A stretch of DNA of 64,000 nt from Trema orientale (taxonomy: Eukaryota; Streptophyta; Magnoliopsida; Rosales; Cannabaceae). The DNA lies in contig JXTC01000063.1 of NCBI GenBank assembly GCA_002914845.1, positions 445,830 through 509,829 of the forward strand, written 5' to 3'. The notes beneath the pieces were generated by a model. That model ran no database searches and was not told the DNA's origin. It worked only from the letters and a program-made list of their open reading frames with translations. Positions 12,021 through 23,129 of the stretch are shown here, one piece after another; within the stretch, counting starts at the first letter, position 1, and each line of letters begins with the position of its first letter. The position numbers and the translations under genes are program-made.

Positions 12021-13214
12021 TATTTTGCTTATATTTATTAGAAATACTAAAGAGAGTATCCTTTGGTATAAGTTGGGAAAACAACATTCCTTTTGAAGCT
12101 TGCGATGCATACAAAAGGTTACAGTACGTAGGACCTTTATTCAGTGCTTTAACATGACTACTTCAATAGATTATAGAAATCTGCTGAAAAGAAGGAAAGC
12201 ATAGGGAGGCATTCATAAAATAGGGAACTATCCGATCAACTCTTTTGCAATGTGGAAAAGGATAGTCTACGAATTTCGCGCGCTTTGTTAATAATGCTGT
12301 CCTCAATTTCCACACCTCAAGGAAGTGTTTTGTACGAAATTTAAAATTGAGGGGAGTTCCGCATGAGGATCAGTGTCTCGAAAGAAATTAAATCGTCAAG
12401 GTTATACTAAGGTTACTTGTGATATTAATTACAAGTTTATGGGAAGGTTATGCTATTATATATTTTTTAATAAAAAAGATAATTGCAAAAGAAGGCTTGT
12501 TGACTTATAAATTAAATAGCGATTATACTAAGACACAAAGCTGATTATAATCATACAAAAGGACAAATTTATATCTCCTGACCAGATTTTCTATTTTCTA
12601 ATGAGTGTGTATAGCTAATGGGACTATCATTTCGTTTATGAATGAGTTAATAGGCGAAAGAAGTGGTAGTGGTACATAGACGTTCGGGTTGAAGTATTCT
12701 CATGATTTCTTTAATGTTAGGAACATAATTCATATTGAGGAAATATTTCAGAAAATTAGAAGTACCAACAACATCAACCATTGTATAAATCTTAAATAAT
12801 GAATCAAATTAACCCTCGAAAAATGAAATTTTGACTTCACATGAAAATCGCGCAGGAAAAAAGAAAAAAGAGATCAGAAAACTCATACATCATATTCTGA
12901 TTTCCTCTTGTAAAGTATAAAAAATAAAATAAAATTACAATAATATTTTCTCTTTAGCATGAATTAATCTAGAGGCCAGCTAGCTCATAAATTTTATAGA
13001 AAACCAAAGGGGGAAACACCCGGACACATAGAACCTCAAAAGTTATTCAGGCCAAAGATAGATACACCAACTACAAATATACTGGGGAAAAAAAAAAAAG
13101 GAATCTGTAACTTTTTCATCTCTGCTATCTATTTAAGCCAATCAATTTGCTTGGAAGAGCTAGCTCTATATATGTACCCCTCAATTTCAGCTCGTGACCA
13201 AAAGTTATTTTCCT
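12021..13214. other. Intergenic, no gene seen
   Basis: AT-rich sequence with no coding signal. The last 200 bases probably hold the 3' UTR of the minus-strand glycosyltransferase that ends at 13215. Confidence 0.5.
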
Positions 13215-14489
13215 CTAGTTATTAGAAGTATATATGTCCTGGCAGACAACGCAGTGATCCGAAACTAATTTGGCCACAACACTTCCCTCTTCAATATCCA
13301 AGTCTTTACTACTCTTATTCCAAAGATGAACCCCATATGTCTCACCCTCATTAAACTCATTCAACATACTCTCCACCCATCTCGATTCCGACTCATTCCC
13401 TGGCCTCTTCATAAGCTTCTTCATCTCAACCCAATTCACCGGATAGAATGCCTTGGGGGGCAATATGGTAAGGTTGTACCCAGCCTTACTCCCTACACTC
13501 TCGACAACTCTAGAAACCATGTACGGCCCATTATAGCCCCATCTATTCCCATTAAAGTTCTCAGCAAAATCCTCCATGAAATCAAGCAGAATTGGATGGT
13601 TTATGTCAAAGATCAAAACCGCGTTGTTGAGTCTCGTCCATTGCTTGGTCTTCGCATCAATGGACTGAGCTCCGACGGCATTTCGAAGCCCCAAAAAATC
13701 TCTCAAAACCAAGAAATCAGTGTCCAAGTAAGCTCCTCCGTACTTGTACAAAACAGCAATTCTAAGTAGATTTGATAGGTTTTGAGGGAAGGGAACGAAA
13801 CCCGGGTCCCTATCTCCGTTCTTCATTGATTCAAGCCAAGGTTCAGCTGGAGTATTCTTCAATAAGAAGGAAACGTCAGGTGTAATAGCGAGTACTTTGA
13901 AGCCTCGGTCAATCAGGGGTTTAAGGATTCTATAACCGCGTTTTGTATCCATGGTTCTTGACAAGATCATTAAGCAACCTTTGGGGTGAGCTTTGAAGAG
14001 TGTGTCAATGGACAAGAATTGTCGTTTTCCGAACTCCTTTGCCGGTGCTATCCATGTCATGTAGAGCTGAATGCTGCACCCGTGGTTGAGGAACTCCAAA
14101 ACCCGGCTGTGGAATTTAAGCGACAAGTCGTTCGATTCGAGGATTTCGGATTCGAACAGCTTCCGATGGAACCAAACAATTCTTTCCTCTTTTGTTATGT
14201 TCTCTGGCGGGACTATGTTGTCCCGGTTTTCGATTTCGATGTCGTCCCTGTCGTCGTCAACCTTGGGAACTAGTGCGTTGTTGTTGTTGTCGATTCCGGC
14301 GAAGACGTCTTGGGACTCATAAATTTCGTAGGTTGTTAGGTCTAGAGGGTATATGTTAAGATTGGAAACAATGCTGTCTGTGTAGATCATGAAGAATATG
14401 GCTCCGAAAGTCATGGCAAAGAAGATAGGGGACTTGGCCGTACGGCTAAATAGCCGGAATAGGACTTTCTGGGAAAGTTTTTTCTCCAT
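13215..14489 (-). CDS. A4GALT-like glycosyltransferase, copy 1
   Basis: Intronless, 424 aa. A short cytosolic tail is followed by one hydrophobic anchor (about residues 21-36), an acidic stem (about 60-95) and a lumenal catalytic part: type II topology as in Golgi enzymes. The sugar-transferase DXD block (PF04488) is LYKYGGAYLDTDF, with DTD at 256-258, preceded by QNLSNLLRIA. The alpha-1,4-GT C-terminal region (PF04572) has WTRLNNAVLIFD, GYNGPYMVSRVV and LPPKAFYPVNW, and ends at SDHCVVC. DXD enzymes of this type bind a metal and a nucleotide sugar. Animal relatives make globotriaosylceramide, but plant substrates are not established, so the donor and acceptor here are unknown. It is closest to copy 2 (both start MEKK). 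Confidence 0.92.
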   Translation of the reverse strand: MEKKLSQKVLFRLFSRTAKSPIFFAMTFGAIFFMIYTDSIVSNLNIYPLDLTTYEIYESQDVFAGIDNNNNALVPKVDDDRDDIEIENRDNIVPPENITKEERIVWFHRKLFESEILESNDLSLKFHSRVLEFLNHGCSIQLYMTWIAPAKEFGKRQFLSIDTLFKAHPKGCLMILSRTMDTKRGYRILKPLIDRGFKVLAITPDVSFLLKNTPAEPWLESMKNGDRDPGFVPFPQNLSNLLRIAVLYKYGGAYLDTDFLVLRDFLGLRNAVGAQSIDAKTKQWTRLNNAVLIFDINHPILLDFMEDFAENFNGNRWGYNGPYMVSRVVESVGSKAGYNLTILPPKAFYPVNWVEMKKLMKRPGNESESRWVESMLNEFNEGETYGVHLWNKSSKDLDIEEGSVVAKLVSDHCVVCQDIYTSNN

Positions 14490-17452
14490 TTGGCCAGTAG
14501 TACTGTTGATTCGTTTATAGGAATTAGAGAGAACTAGTACTAGAGAAAGAATATAGTGGTTGTTGAGGAGAAATGGTCGGAATGGAATGATTTATATGTG
14601 CTAATTAGGACCATGTGTTTAGTAGGAGGGTTTAATTTTATTTTACGATGTTGGTCTAATTAGTGAATTTGCATGTAGCTAATGCATGATTTTCACGTTG
14701 ATGTGGGCTTTTAATGTTTTACACATGCGCGCATATGTGTTTAATTTATTGATTAAAGAGGACCATTCGAAAATGGAAAAATTAGATGCAATAAATTATT
14801 TAGTACAATAATTATATAATAAGTTTCTTTCACCGGTCTTTTGGTCAGCTATAAATCAATTAACTTTCATGGCGACAGAAGCACAATGGTAGGGACATGA
14901 AGTTATTGTTACATTAATTATTATAATTGTTAGAATTAAGCTTTAATAGTGATCCATTCGTCGTCGTCGTTATTATTCATTCCATATAGGATAAGGTACG
15001 GCAGGTAGAATGTGAAATACATAATTAAGCATAACAATATACGCTAACGTTTTTTTTTTTTTTTTTAAATGTAGCCACAGAGTATCCAACATTTTTTTTT
15101 TTTTTCGGAAACGAGTATCCAACAGTTTAAGTATCCGTGACCGTGAATAGGCATTTATGAGCAAAGAGCTACAGCCTACGGCTATCTATCTCCTTTAATT
15201 TCCGTAACCCACAATTATAATTGAAAAAAAGTACGTATGCTTTAATTAGGCTTCGATATCAGTAGTAATTTTCTCAGTTGCTTTATGTTATAAATTTATT
15301 CTCTCATCGTTTCATTGTGCATCAAATCATTGCAATTAGCTGCAGTACTTTCATGGTCAATTTTCAGTCATTTAATTGTATATATGTCGATTTCCAATAA
15401 ATAATTGATTAAGAAATTAAGTAAAACTCCTAATAAATTACTTCACACAAATAGATCGATTATCGATTGATCTAGTAATTCTGCGTATAGCTAGTTTCGT
15501 GATATCCTTTAGCTGAAATTGAGCTCTATTATGCCCTCTCTATCTTAGACCCCAATCTATATAAGAGAAATTTAATTTGTAGATTATATTATTCGAAGGA
15601 TTAATTGCATAAAAAAAAAATCCCTGAAGTTTTGTCATTCTGTAATTTAAATTTTAAATTTTGATTTTTGCGAGAAAAAAAACTCCAATCCACATTTTGA
15701 AAATTTAGAAATTTGTACCCTCAGTTCATATTTTGACAAATTTATTCTCCAAAAAATTGTGAATCCAAATCCAAATAATGTTATTCTTATTTTTAAAAAG
15801 TTCAAATATTTAAAAAATATATAATTTGGACTATTGGGCAAAATAGGGATGAAAAGTGCAAATTCTTAGAATTTCAAAATGTGGAGATTTTTTTTTTTGG
15901 TAAAAATCAAAAGTTAAAGTTTAAATTACAGAAACACTAAACATGAAAGTTTTTTTTTTTTTTTTTTTTTTGTAGATATAACTCATTATTTAAAAATTTC
16001 ATTAAATAAAATGTACGTTTTTTAAAACTCTTCGCAAAAAGAAATTATCTTTTATAGTTTGGTGAGGTGGTCGAGTTATAACTCAAAAGACTACTAAAAG
16101 TTTTAAATAACAAAGCATTCTCTGAAAGTGCAATTCCAGACATATGATATTTTTCTAAGATCTTCTTCAATATATATAATCATATTGTATAGACATGAAC
16201 CATCCTTTGACTCCTATATTTCAGTTTTGAACATATAAACTAATGTTATATGTATACAAAACTCTCCCCCATTGTCAGATTTTTGGGTATAAACATTAAT
16301 GTTGAGGTTAACGACATGAGATTCAAATTCACGAACAAACACCAATATCTATGAAAGTATTTCCGAGAATTAATACAATCAAAGAAGCACATCTCCTTGA
16401 CAAATAATTAAATTAATAATCAGACAAGCACATCCATAAACATTAGTCTTTCTTACGTAATTGTTCTTGTAAAATTTAGTTGAATTATATAGTTTACATT
16501 TGTACACAATATGGTTTTAATATGTTATTTTACGCTGAATGGTTAAGAGACAGGGTTAATTAAAGCTGATACATTTGAATCATCCATATTGAACTTGGTA
16601 TAGATAAGTACATTTGTAAATCCTAATTAAAGATCATGTACAAGAATAACGTAACTATAAAAGAGCATAACAGACATAACTGATGTGAATTTTCGATGGT
16701 AGTTTAATGACTGAGATAAAGAAAGAAATACATAATAGTAACAAATAAATACAAGATGTCATATATCAAGCAAGTTATTTTTACAACGTGCATAATTTGT
16801 AATTTGTTAAGGTGAGTAGCATTACTTAAGTAAAATTTGGTTCATTCGTAAATTAGAATATGATTGCCTGCAAGTATATCGTCTGGTATTATAACGGCAT
16901 TGGGATTACAGATAGAGTGCAATGTTGTTTAATTTTTGAATTTCTTCTGTACTCAAAATACAAAAGGAATTCGGCAGTGGATGAAATTGGTTCAAACTAT
17001 ACATTTATTAATGGTCATCCTAATCCACCATATAATATATTAACGCGCTTACGAGATATTCATATTGACTAAATCAATTTAGAGATCCCATAAAATCAAA
17101 AATAATTTCAGAGAAAGTAAAACAACAGACTACTAATTAATGTACCAAACTAGCAATTAGAACAAATACTATTTAAGATATATACGATTATCTTAACGTT
17201 TACATAATGAAACAACCAAAAAAAAAATCCTATAAACATGGACACACACCACATCTTTGGAAAAGGGAAAAAGTACAAAGCGATCTTGAATATCATCTTA
17301 TTCGAGCAAAGACTACCCAAAAAAAATAGCATCTCTCTTTACAACAATATATGAGTACGTAGATACTTGGCCATAGAACAACGTGATTAATTTAATCCAT
17401 TTGTTAGAGGAGATTACCAAGAAAAAACTATTTTGGCTTAGACTTTTGCCTC
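14490..17452. other. Spacer between glycosyltransferase copies 1 and 2
   Basis: The first few hundred bases should hold the copy 1 promoter. The rest is AT-rich and non-coding apart from the foldback element at 15601-15975. A short open frame at 16860-17072 has no recognisable similarity and I do not call it. Confidence 0.5.
15601..15975. mobile_element. Foldback (inverted-repeat) element
   Basis: The left arm (about 15611-15720, with TCTGTAATTTAAATTTTAAA and CCACATTTTGAAA) is the inverted, imperfect copy of the right arm (about 15840-15960). Arms of about 110 bases surround a centre of about 120 bases. There is no coding capacity and I cannot read a clear target duplication. Confidence 0.6.
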
Positions 17453-18751
17453 TCAAGTATAAATATTCTTACATATAATGCAGTGATCCGAGATTAATTT
17501 CGCCAAGACACTTCCCTCTTCAATCTTGGAGTCTCTAATCCTTGAGTTCCAAATGTGAACGGCAAAAGTTCCGCCGTCGTTTAGCTCCTTCACCTTCCTT
17601 TCCACCCAAGCTGATTCCGTCTCATTCCCTGGCTGCTTCAAAAACTTACGTATCTCAATCCAATTAGCTGGATAAAAAGCCTTGGGCGGCACTATAGTTA
17701 GGTTATACCCAGGATTACTCCCTACTCTCTCGACAACTCTAGAAACCAAATAAGGCCCATTAAACCCCCACTTGTTCCCATTAAAAGTCAAGGCAAACTC
17801 CTCCATAAAGTCATACAAAAGAGGATGTTTGATATCAAAAATCAACACAGCATTATTCAATCTTGTCCATTGTTTGGTGTTGGAATTTTCACTCTGAGTG
17901 GCAATAGTATTCCTCAAGCTTGAAAAATCTTTAAGAACAATAAAATCCGTGTCCAAGTAAACGCCGCCGTATTTGTACAAAAGAGCTAGTCTAATAAGAT
18001 TAGAGAGGTTTTGAGGAAAGGGAATGAATCCCGGGTCCTTATTCCCTTTCCTCATCTCATTGAGCCAAGCTTCGGCTGGAGTATTCTTCAATAGGAAAGG
18101 AATATCCGGCGTGACCGTTAGAACCCTGAAACCGCGATCCATAACCGGTTTTAGGATCCCATAACCGCGCTTTGAATCCATGGTTCTTGAAATGATCATA
18201 AGGCAACCTTGAGGGTGGGACTTGAAGAGGGTTTCCATGGCCAAGAGTTCGCGGTTTCCGAAGGTTTTCGCGGGCGAAAACCACGTCATGAAGAACTGGA
18301 TGCCGCATCCTTGGTTGAGGAACTCGAGAACCCGGCTGTGGAATTCCCGTGTCAGCTCGTTGGAATTGAGTAGCTCAGATTCCGGCAGCTTTCGACGGAA
18401 CCAAAGGATTCTTTGATCTCTTGTTGTGAGGTTCTTGGGGAGGATTAGAGAGTCCGGAACTTCGCTATCGTCATCGTCATGAACTTGCGTGGGAGTAAGT
18501 GAAGTTACCAGGACTTGTTTGGCGTCTTCGTGATGATCATGATCACGTAGTTCCACGGTGAATATTGTTTGCGGCAAATCGGAAATGTTGTACCTTCGTA
18601 AGCCAGTGATTTCGGAGAGATCGGAGACAATGGTGTTCACATAGATCATACAGAAGATGGTGGCGAATGAGATGATGAGGAAGATGGGCGCGTTTGTGTT
18701 ACGGCTAATAATTCGCAGAGAAAACTCATTATTGGACGATTTTTTCTCCAT
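17453..18751 (-). CDS. A4GALT-like glycosyltransferase, copy 2
   Basis: Intronless, 432 aa, the closest relative of copy 1. It has a hydrophobic anchor at about residues 22-38 and a longer, His/Asp-rich stem (about 68-100). The DXD motif DTD is at 267-269 in LLYKYGGVYLDTDF. Then come WTRLNNAVLIFD, GFNGPYLVSRVV, VPPKAFYPANW and the terminal SDHCIIC. All family blocks are present without breaks, so it is probably active. The spacing to copy 1 is about 3 kb on the same strand, consistent with tandem duplication; each copy has its own promoter. Confidence 0.92.
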   Translation of the reverse strand: MEKKSSNNEFSLRIISRNTNAPIFLIISFATIFCMIYVNTIVSDLSEITGLRRYNISDLPQTIFTVELRDHDHHEDAKQVLVTSLTPTQVHDDDDSEVPDSLILPKNLTTRDQRILWFRRKLPESELLNSNELTREFHSRVLEFLNQGCGIQFFMTWFSPAKTFGNRELLAMETLFKSHPQGCLMIISRTMDSKRGYGILKPVMDRGFRVLTVTPDIPFLLKNTPAEAWLNEMRKGNKDPGFIPFPQNLSNLIRLALLYKYGGVYLDTDFIVLKDFSSLRNTIATQSENSNTKQWTRLNNAVLIFDIKHPLLYDFMEEFALTFNGNKWGFNGPYLVSRVVERVGSNPGYNLTIVPPKAFYPANWIEIRKFLKQPGNETESAWVERKVKELNDGGTFAVHIWNSRIRDSKIEEGSVLAKLISDHCIICKNIYT

Positions 18752-19004
18752 TATGTGTATGCGCTATTTTTTTGAACCAAAAATATACGCACGTATAGAA
18801 GATAGAATTGGAAGATTTTCACTTCAAAAAGGAGTTGGAAGATTTTTCTTTTTCTTTTTTTTTTTTTTTTGGAGGAAGAATTGGAAGATTTAGAAGTATA
18901 TTAGTTAAGACGTATAATAACTTGTCAATATATAAATACCCCTCATGCGTGCAAGTACTGGAATTTTGGTTAAGCTAACAAATGATGGTAAACTAGTAAT
19001 TTTG

Positions 19005-19110
19005 AGGGTTAAGAAATAATGACATGACATAGTAAAGTTCTCGCTCTATTGATTAAGAAGTTTTGGGTTCGAGGCGCCATTTCTACAGTAATCAGAGGTC
19101 TATAAATAAT
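19005..19110 (+). mobile_element. Possible tRNA-derived SINE fragment
   Basis: A pol III box B-like GGGTTCGAGGCGCC lies at 19065, preceded about 35 bases upstream by a weak box A-like segment (GACATAGTAAAG). There is no cloverleaf, so it is not a tRNA gene. The ends are not defined. Confidence 0.35.
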
Positions 19111-21111
19111 CTATTTCAAGAGAAATCTATTAATTAATGCAGGTAAATCTACTATTCAAAACTATATGAGTATGACACTCTCTAACTCTATAATCTTTTT
19201 CTATTTTATATATATATAAAAGCAATACTGACATTTTCTTAATTTTATCACATTAGTTCTTGATAGAGGTAATTACTTCAAATCAATGTGATAAGTACCA
19301 TGTTTTAATCTTTTTCCAATTAAAAAAATAATCAATGAGTATAATTATACTATTTGAGCTTTCGGTTTGGCGTCGATTTCTTTTCATTCAATGCTGATTT
19401 GTTGCAAATAAATGGCTAATTCTCCATTGAAAGCCAATGATAAGTGCACATTTTTATTGGAGATCTAGGAAACAAGCATCAAAATTGACATTTACTGTAC
19501 ACTATATTGACTTGCTTATGATCACTATATACTACAGCAAGGGAGTAATTTCCTGATTTCCTACAAGATTGGGTATTGTAAATTTACGAAGTTAAATTGA
19601 TATATTTATTCCAAACATTTGGTGATATTCTCCATTCAATCATACGATTCCAAAATTCCAAATCATTTGTGGCTTAAAGCAAGGCAGTATAGTTTTGATT
19701 AGCCTAGCTTCTGCAAACTCGGGAGGTATGTCTAGAGTCGGTGTCACGTGCACTTAGCTAGGAAATGTATTAATTTGTTATCCTTGTTTCATTTTCTTAA
19801 TTATAAAATATTATATTCTTTCTTCCATATAGATAGGAAATAGTTGTTTTCAATTCATAGTGGTAATTAAATGATGATGCTACTTTCTATTCCATATCTT
19901 TGGCGTTACTGCACCGATTGAATATATTTATTTCATTGCTTTATTATTTCTATATACCGTGCAAAATTATTATTAGTGAATGATTTGATTGTTTTCCTTT
20001 TTTAGGTAATTAAGAAAATAATTAAATTTAACCATTTAATTAAAATTTTAGTTCGTATGTTTTTCACCTAATTTTAGATGTGACACATGCGTGTTGTCAG
20101 AAATTTATTTGCAATTATTTATAATTAATTTATTTGCAAAATTAAGAAAAAGAATATTTGGTAACTTTCTACAAATATCTAAATTATGAGAACGTTATGA
20201 AAAGAATATGAAATATCGATAAAAATCAACACAGCGTAATTTTCTTGTTCCTTTGTTGGTGTTATAAAATTTTTACTATATGGTAGATCAATTATCATAC
20301 AATGAAATATATTATATTAGCCAATCCAATTCATAGATATTGATTAAATTTACTAGTTGGAAATAAAAATTAATTATAGTCCATAAATACTAAAAAAGTG
20401 AGCCAAACAAATCTATACACAAAATATCAACAAAACAAATTATGATAATTTATATCATATTTGGCTGCGTAAATAAGAAAATAATATATATTGTTTGGTT
20501 AGTTTTTTTATGAAGGATAAATTATTTCAATTTTTATTCACTAACTAGATCAGTTGAGCTGGCCAATTGAAAATTTGAAAATATTAATACAAATTCATCA
20601 AATATTTCAATAGTAATTCTCTACAATATCTCCTTCCAAAAAAAAAAAAAATCTCTACAATATAGGACTTTTGGTATAAAAGAACTATACATATACATAT
20701 ACATATATTTTTTAATGAATTAAATTCGTCTTCAAATCGGTTAGTTATCTAATCAGATCGAATAATTTGTTTATTCTTAGAAGTTCTATATTAGATATTT
20801 GTACAAGAATATATGTAGTTTCCTCTAGATGTTTCCATATTTACAACTTCATATTTACAACTTTTATTAGCGCGCGCAATACTAAAATTATACAAACTGT
20901 ATATACGAAGCTTCATGGTACCACCACACTAGTTTTCTTTTGATTGTAAATTACTTGATAAATTTATGTGTTACATTTTCGTTTTTACAAATCAGCATTT
21001 TATTATTATTATTATTATTATTATCTTACTTAGATAAGGGATTCCATTTAGTACCTCAATTTGCTTTGAGAAAAGATGTAGCTACTAATATATCAAACTT
21101 TTTTGCCAATT

Positions 21112-21227
21112 AAAGCTAGCTCAATTGGTTTAGAATTCTTGAGACTGTGAGTATATGGAATTAGAGAGGTTCGAATCCTATTTAAACCAATTTATGTATA
21201 AATTTCATAATAAAAATAAAATAAAAT
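21112..21227 (+). mobile_element. tRNA-derived SINE
   Basis: Box A TAGCTCAATTGG at 21117 and box B GGTTCGAATCC at 21168 are both near consensus for RNA polymerase III. The tail becomes A-rich (AATAAAAATAAAATAAAAT) at about 21208. The 51-base box spacing and lack of stems exclude a functional tRNA. Confidence 0.6.
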
Positions 21228-21824
21228 AACTAGATCAAGTATTTTTTAAGATGGTGGGTCAAGCAATTTATTAGTTTTAAATTAATGGTATTTAAGCATT
21301 TTTCAATTCGTATAAAGTGGGTTCTCTAATAATTTCCTTTTTACAAATTGGTTCAATTACATCGCCAACCAATTTTTGAATTTATGTGCAGCAAACAATG
21401 TTTGGACTTTCCACTCCCAATCTTATTGTTGTCAAGGCAAACTATTGGTGAAGCTGAAAAAAAAAAAACGTGATTATTTTTTTTTGTAATTAATAAAAAT
21501 AAAATATTTGCTTGCCTCATACATATATTTATAAAGCACATATAAATGATATACAACTCTTCACTGCAAAAATGTTATAAGATAAACTTTGATGGACAAA
21601 ATAAGAAAAACAAAATGCTAGACTTTTAAACAGGCCAAAACTTTTAATGAGGTATCCTTTTTTTTTTTAAACGGAGAATTGGACCAGAAACTTGGACAGA
21701 GTATCAAGTCCCTTAATCTTGCGTTATTTTTTTCGTGCTGCTAATAAATAACTCATAAAGTAATAATTTAAAAAAAAAATCATTTTTGAAAAAATAAAAA
21801 TCATTTTTTTAAAAAAAGGTAAAT

Positions 21825-23129
21825 TTAAGAAGCAAATGATATGTTGTGGCAAATGAGACAATGATCTGAGACCAAACGAGCCACAACGCTTCCTTCTTCA
21901 ATCACAGAATCCATGGTCTGCCGTCTCCATAGGTGTAGGACGTAGGTTCCTACGTCGTTGAGCTTACTCACCGTTCTCTCCACCCACCTCTTCTCCGTCT
22001 CGTTCGCTGGTTTCTTCATAATCCTCTCTATCTTGTGCCATATCACCGGATAAAACGCCTTTGGGGGCAAAACCGTAAAATTATAAGACGACGCCGACGA
22101 TGTTCTGCTTCCTCCTCCTCTCATAACTCTCTCAACAACCCTCGAAATCAGGTACGGCCCGTTGTGTCCCCACCTACTCCCGTCAAAAGTCAACGCGAAT
22201 TCCTCCAAGAAATCCGCCAGAAGTGGGTGGTCGACGTCGAAAACCATTACGGCGCCGTTGAGTCTCGTCCACTCCTTCGAAACGGTGTCTACGCTCTGTG
22301 CTCCAACGGTGTTTCTCAGCCCAGTGAAGTCTCTTAGAACGACAACATCCGTGTCGAGATAAATGCCGCCGTATTTGTACAACATCACCAGTCTCATCAA
22401 GTTGGACAGGTTTTGGGACAATGGAACAGAGCCGGGATCTTTCGCCCCGCTCTTCATCTCTTCGAGCCAGGCCTCGGCCGAGGTGTTCTTGACCAAGAAT
22501 GGCAAGTCCGGCTCCGCGGCCAGAATCCTGAGACCGCGGTCGAGGAACGGTTTCAGGATTCTGTAACCTCTGACCGAGTCGAGACTAGCTGATGCGATCA
22601 CCAAACAGGCTTTGGAATGGGCCTTGAAAAGACTTTCCAAGGCCCATAACTCTCTCCTGCCGAACGACTTGGACGGAGTGAGCCACGTCATGAAGAAGTG
22701 GAGGCTGCAGTTGCCGTGGCCAAGGAACTCTAAAACCCGGCCATGGAATCGCTGAGTTGAGTTATTCGAGTGAAAGATGCCGAGTCCCGGCAGCTTTTGC
22801 CAGAGCCAAGCGATTCTTTCGTCGGGCGTCGTGATATTGTGTGGAGGAATCAAAGGGTNTTTGTCGTTGATCATTTCTCTAGCCATCGCTAAGTCGTTGC
22901 CAAGACGTAATGGGGGAATTTCTTCTACTTTGGCGGCGGCGTCGTGATGGGTTTTTGGTGCTCTAAGAATTTCGTTACTTTTGAAGTGAAAGGAACGAGA
23001 GGTGTTTAGTTCGGAAAGAAAGCTCTCTAGATAGACTACGATGAACAATATGGTGGTTAGTAAGATGAAAATGAAGAACCGGATTTTAGGAGTGCTAGTA
23101 TTATTATTTGAAATTCTTTTCACCGCCAT
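21825..23129 (-). CDS. A4GALT-like glycosyltransferase, copy 3
   Basis: Intronless, 434 aa and the most diverged of the four. It starts MAVKRIS, has a strong hydrophobic anchor (about residues 17-34), and DTD at 259-261 in YKYGGIYLDTD. It keeps WTRLNGAVMVFD, GHNGPYLISRVV, LPPKAFYPVIW and SDHCLIC. A Ser/Gly-rich insertion (RGGGSRTSSASS) lies after the VSRVV-equivalent block. One undetermined base (N at 22859) makes residue 91 Asn, Asp, His or Tyr; it lies in the stem and does not break the frame. GC content is visibly higher than in copies 1 and 2. Confidence 0.92.
   Translation of the reverse strand: MAVKRISNNNTSTPKIRFFIFILLTTILFIVVYLESFLSELNTSRSFHFKSNEILRAPKTHHDAAAKVEEIPPLRLGNDLAMAREMINDKXPLIPPHNITTPDERIAWLWQKLPGLGIFHSNNSTQRFHGRVLEFLGHGNCSLHFFMTWLTPSKSFGRRELWALESLFKAHSKACLVIASASLDSVRGYRILKPFLDRGLRILAAEPDLPFLVKNTSAEAWLEEMKSGAKDPGSVPLSQNLSNLMRLVMLYKYGGIYLDTDVVVLRDFTGLRNTVGAQSVDTVSKEWTRLNGAVMVFDVDHPLLADFLEEFALTFDGSRWGHNGPYLISRVVERVMRGGGSRTSSASSYNFTVLPPKAFYPVIWHKIERIMKKPANETEKRWVERTVSKLNDVGTYVLHLWRRQTMDSVIEEGSVVARLVSDHCLICHNISFAS

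Larger units (their letters stand above)
18752..21824. other. Spacer between glycosyltransferase copies 2 and 3
   Basis: AT-rich and non-coding except for two tRNA-derived SINE-like segments (19005-19110 and 21112-21227) and short microsatellites: TA near 19210 and ATT at 21001-21024. Confidence 0.5.

Noticed and set aside
16860..17072. 70-codon open frame in the spacer between glycosyltransferase copies 1 and 2
   Set aside because: No recognisable motif, no splice context, and AT-rich composition like the surrounding DNA.
21112..21227. tRNA gene
   Set aside because: Boxes A and B are present, but spacing is too long and no acceptor, D or anticodon stems form; called a SINE instead.
22859..22859. 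Frame break in glycosyltransferase copy 3
   Set aside because: It is a single undetermined base; the codon stays sense for every choice and the frame continues.
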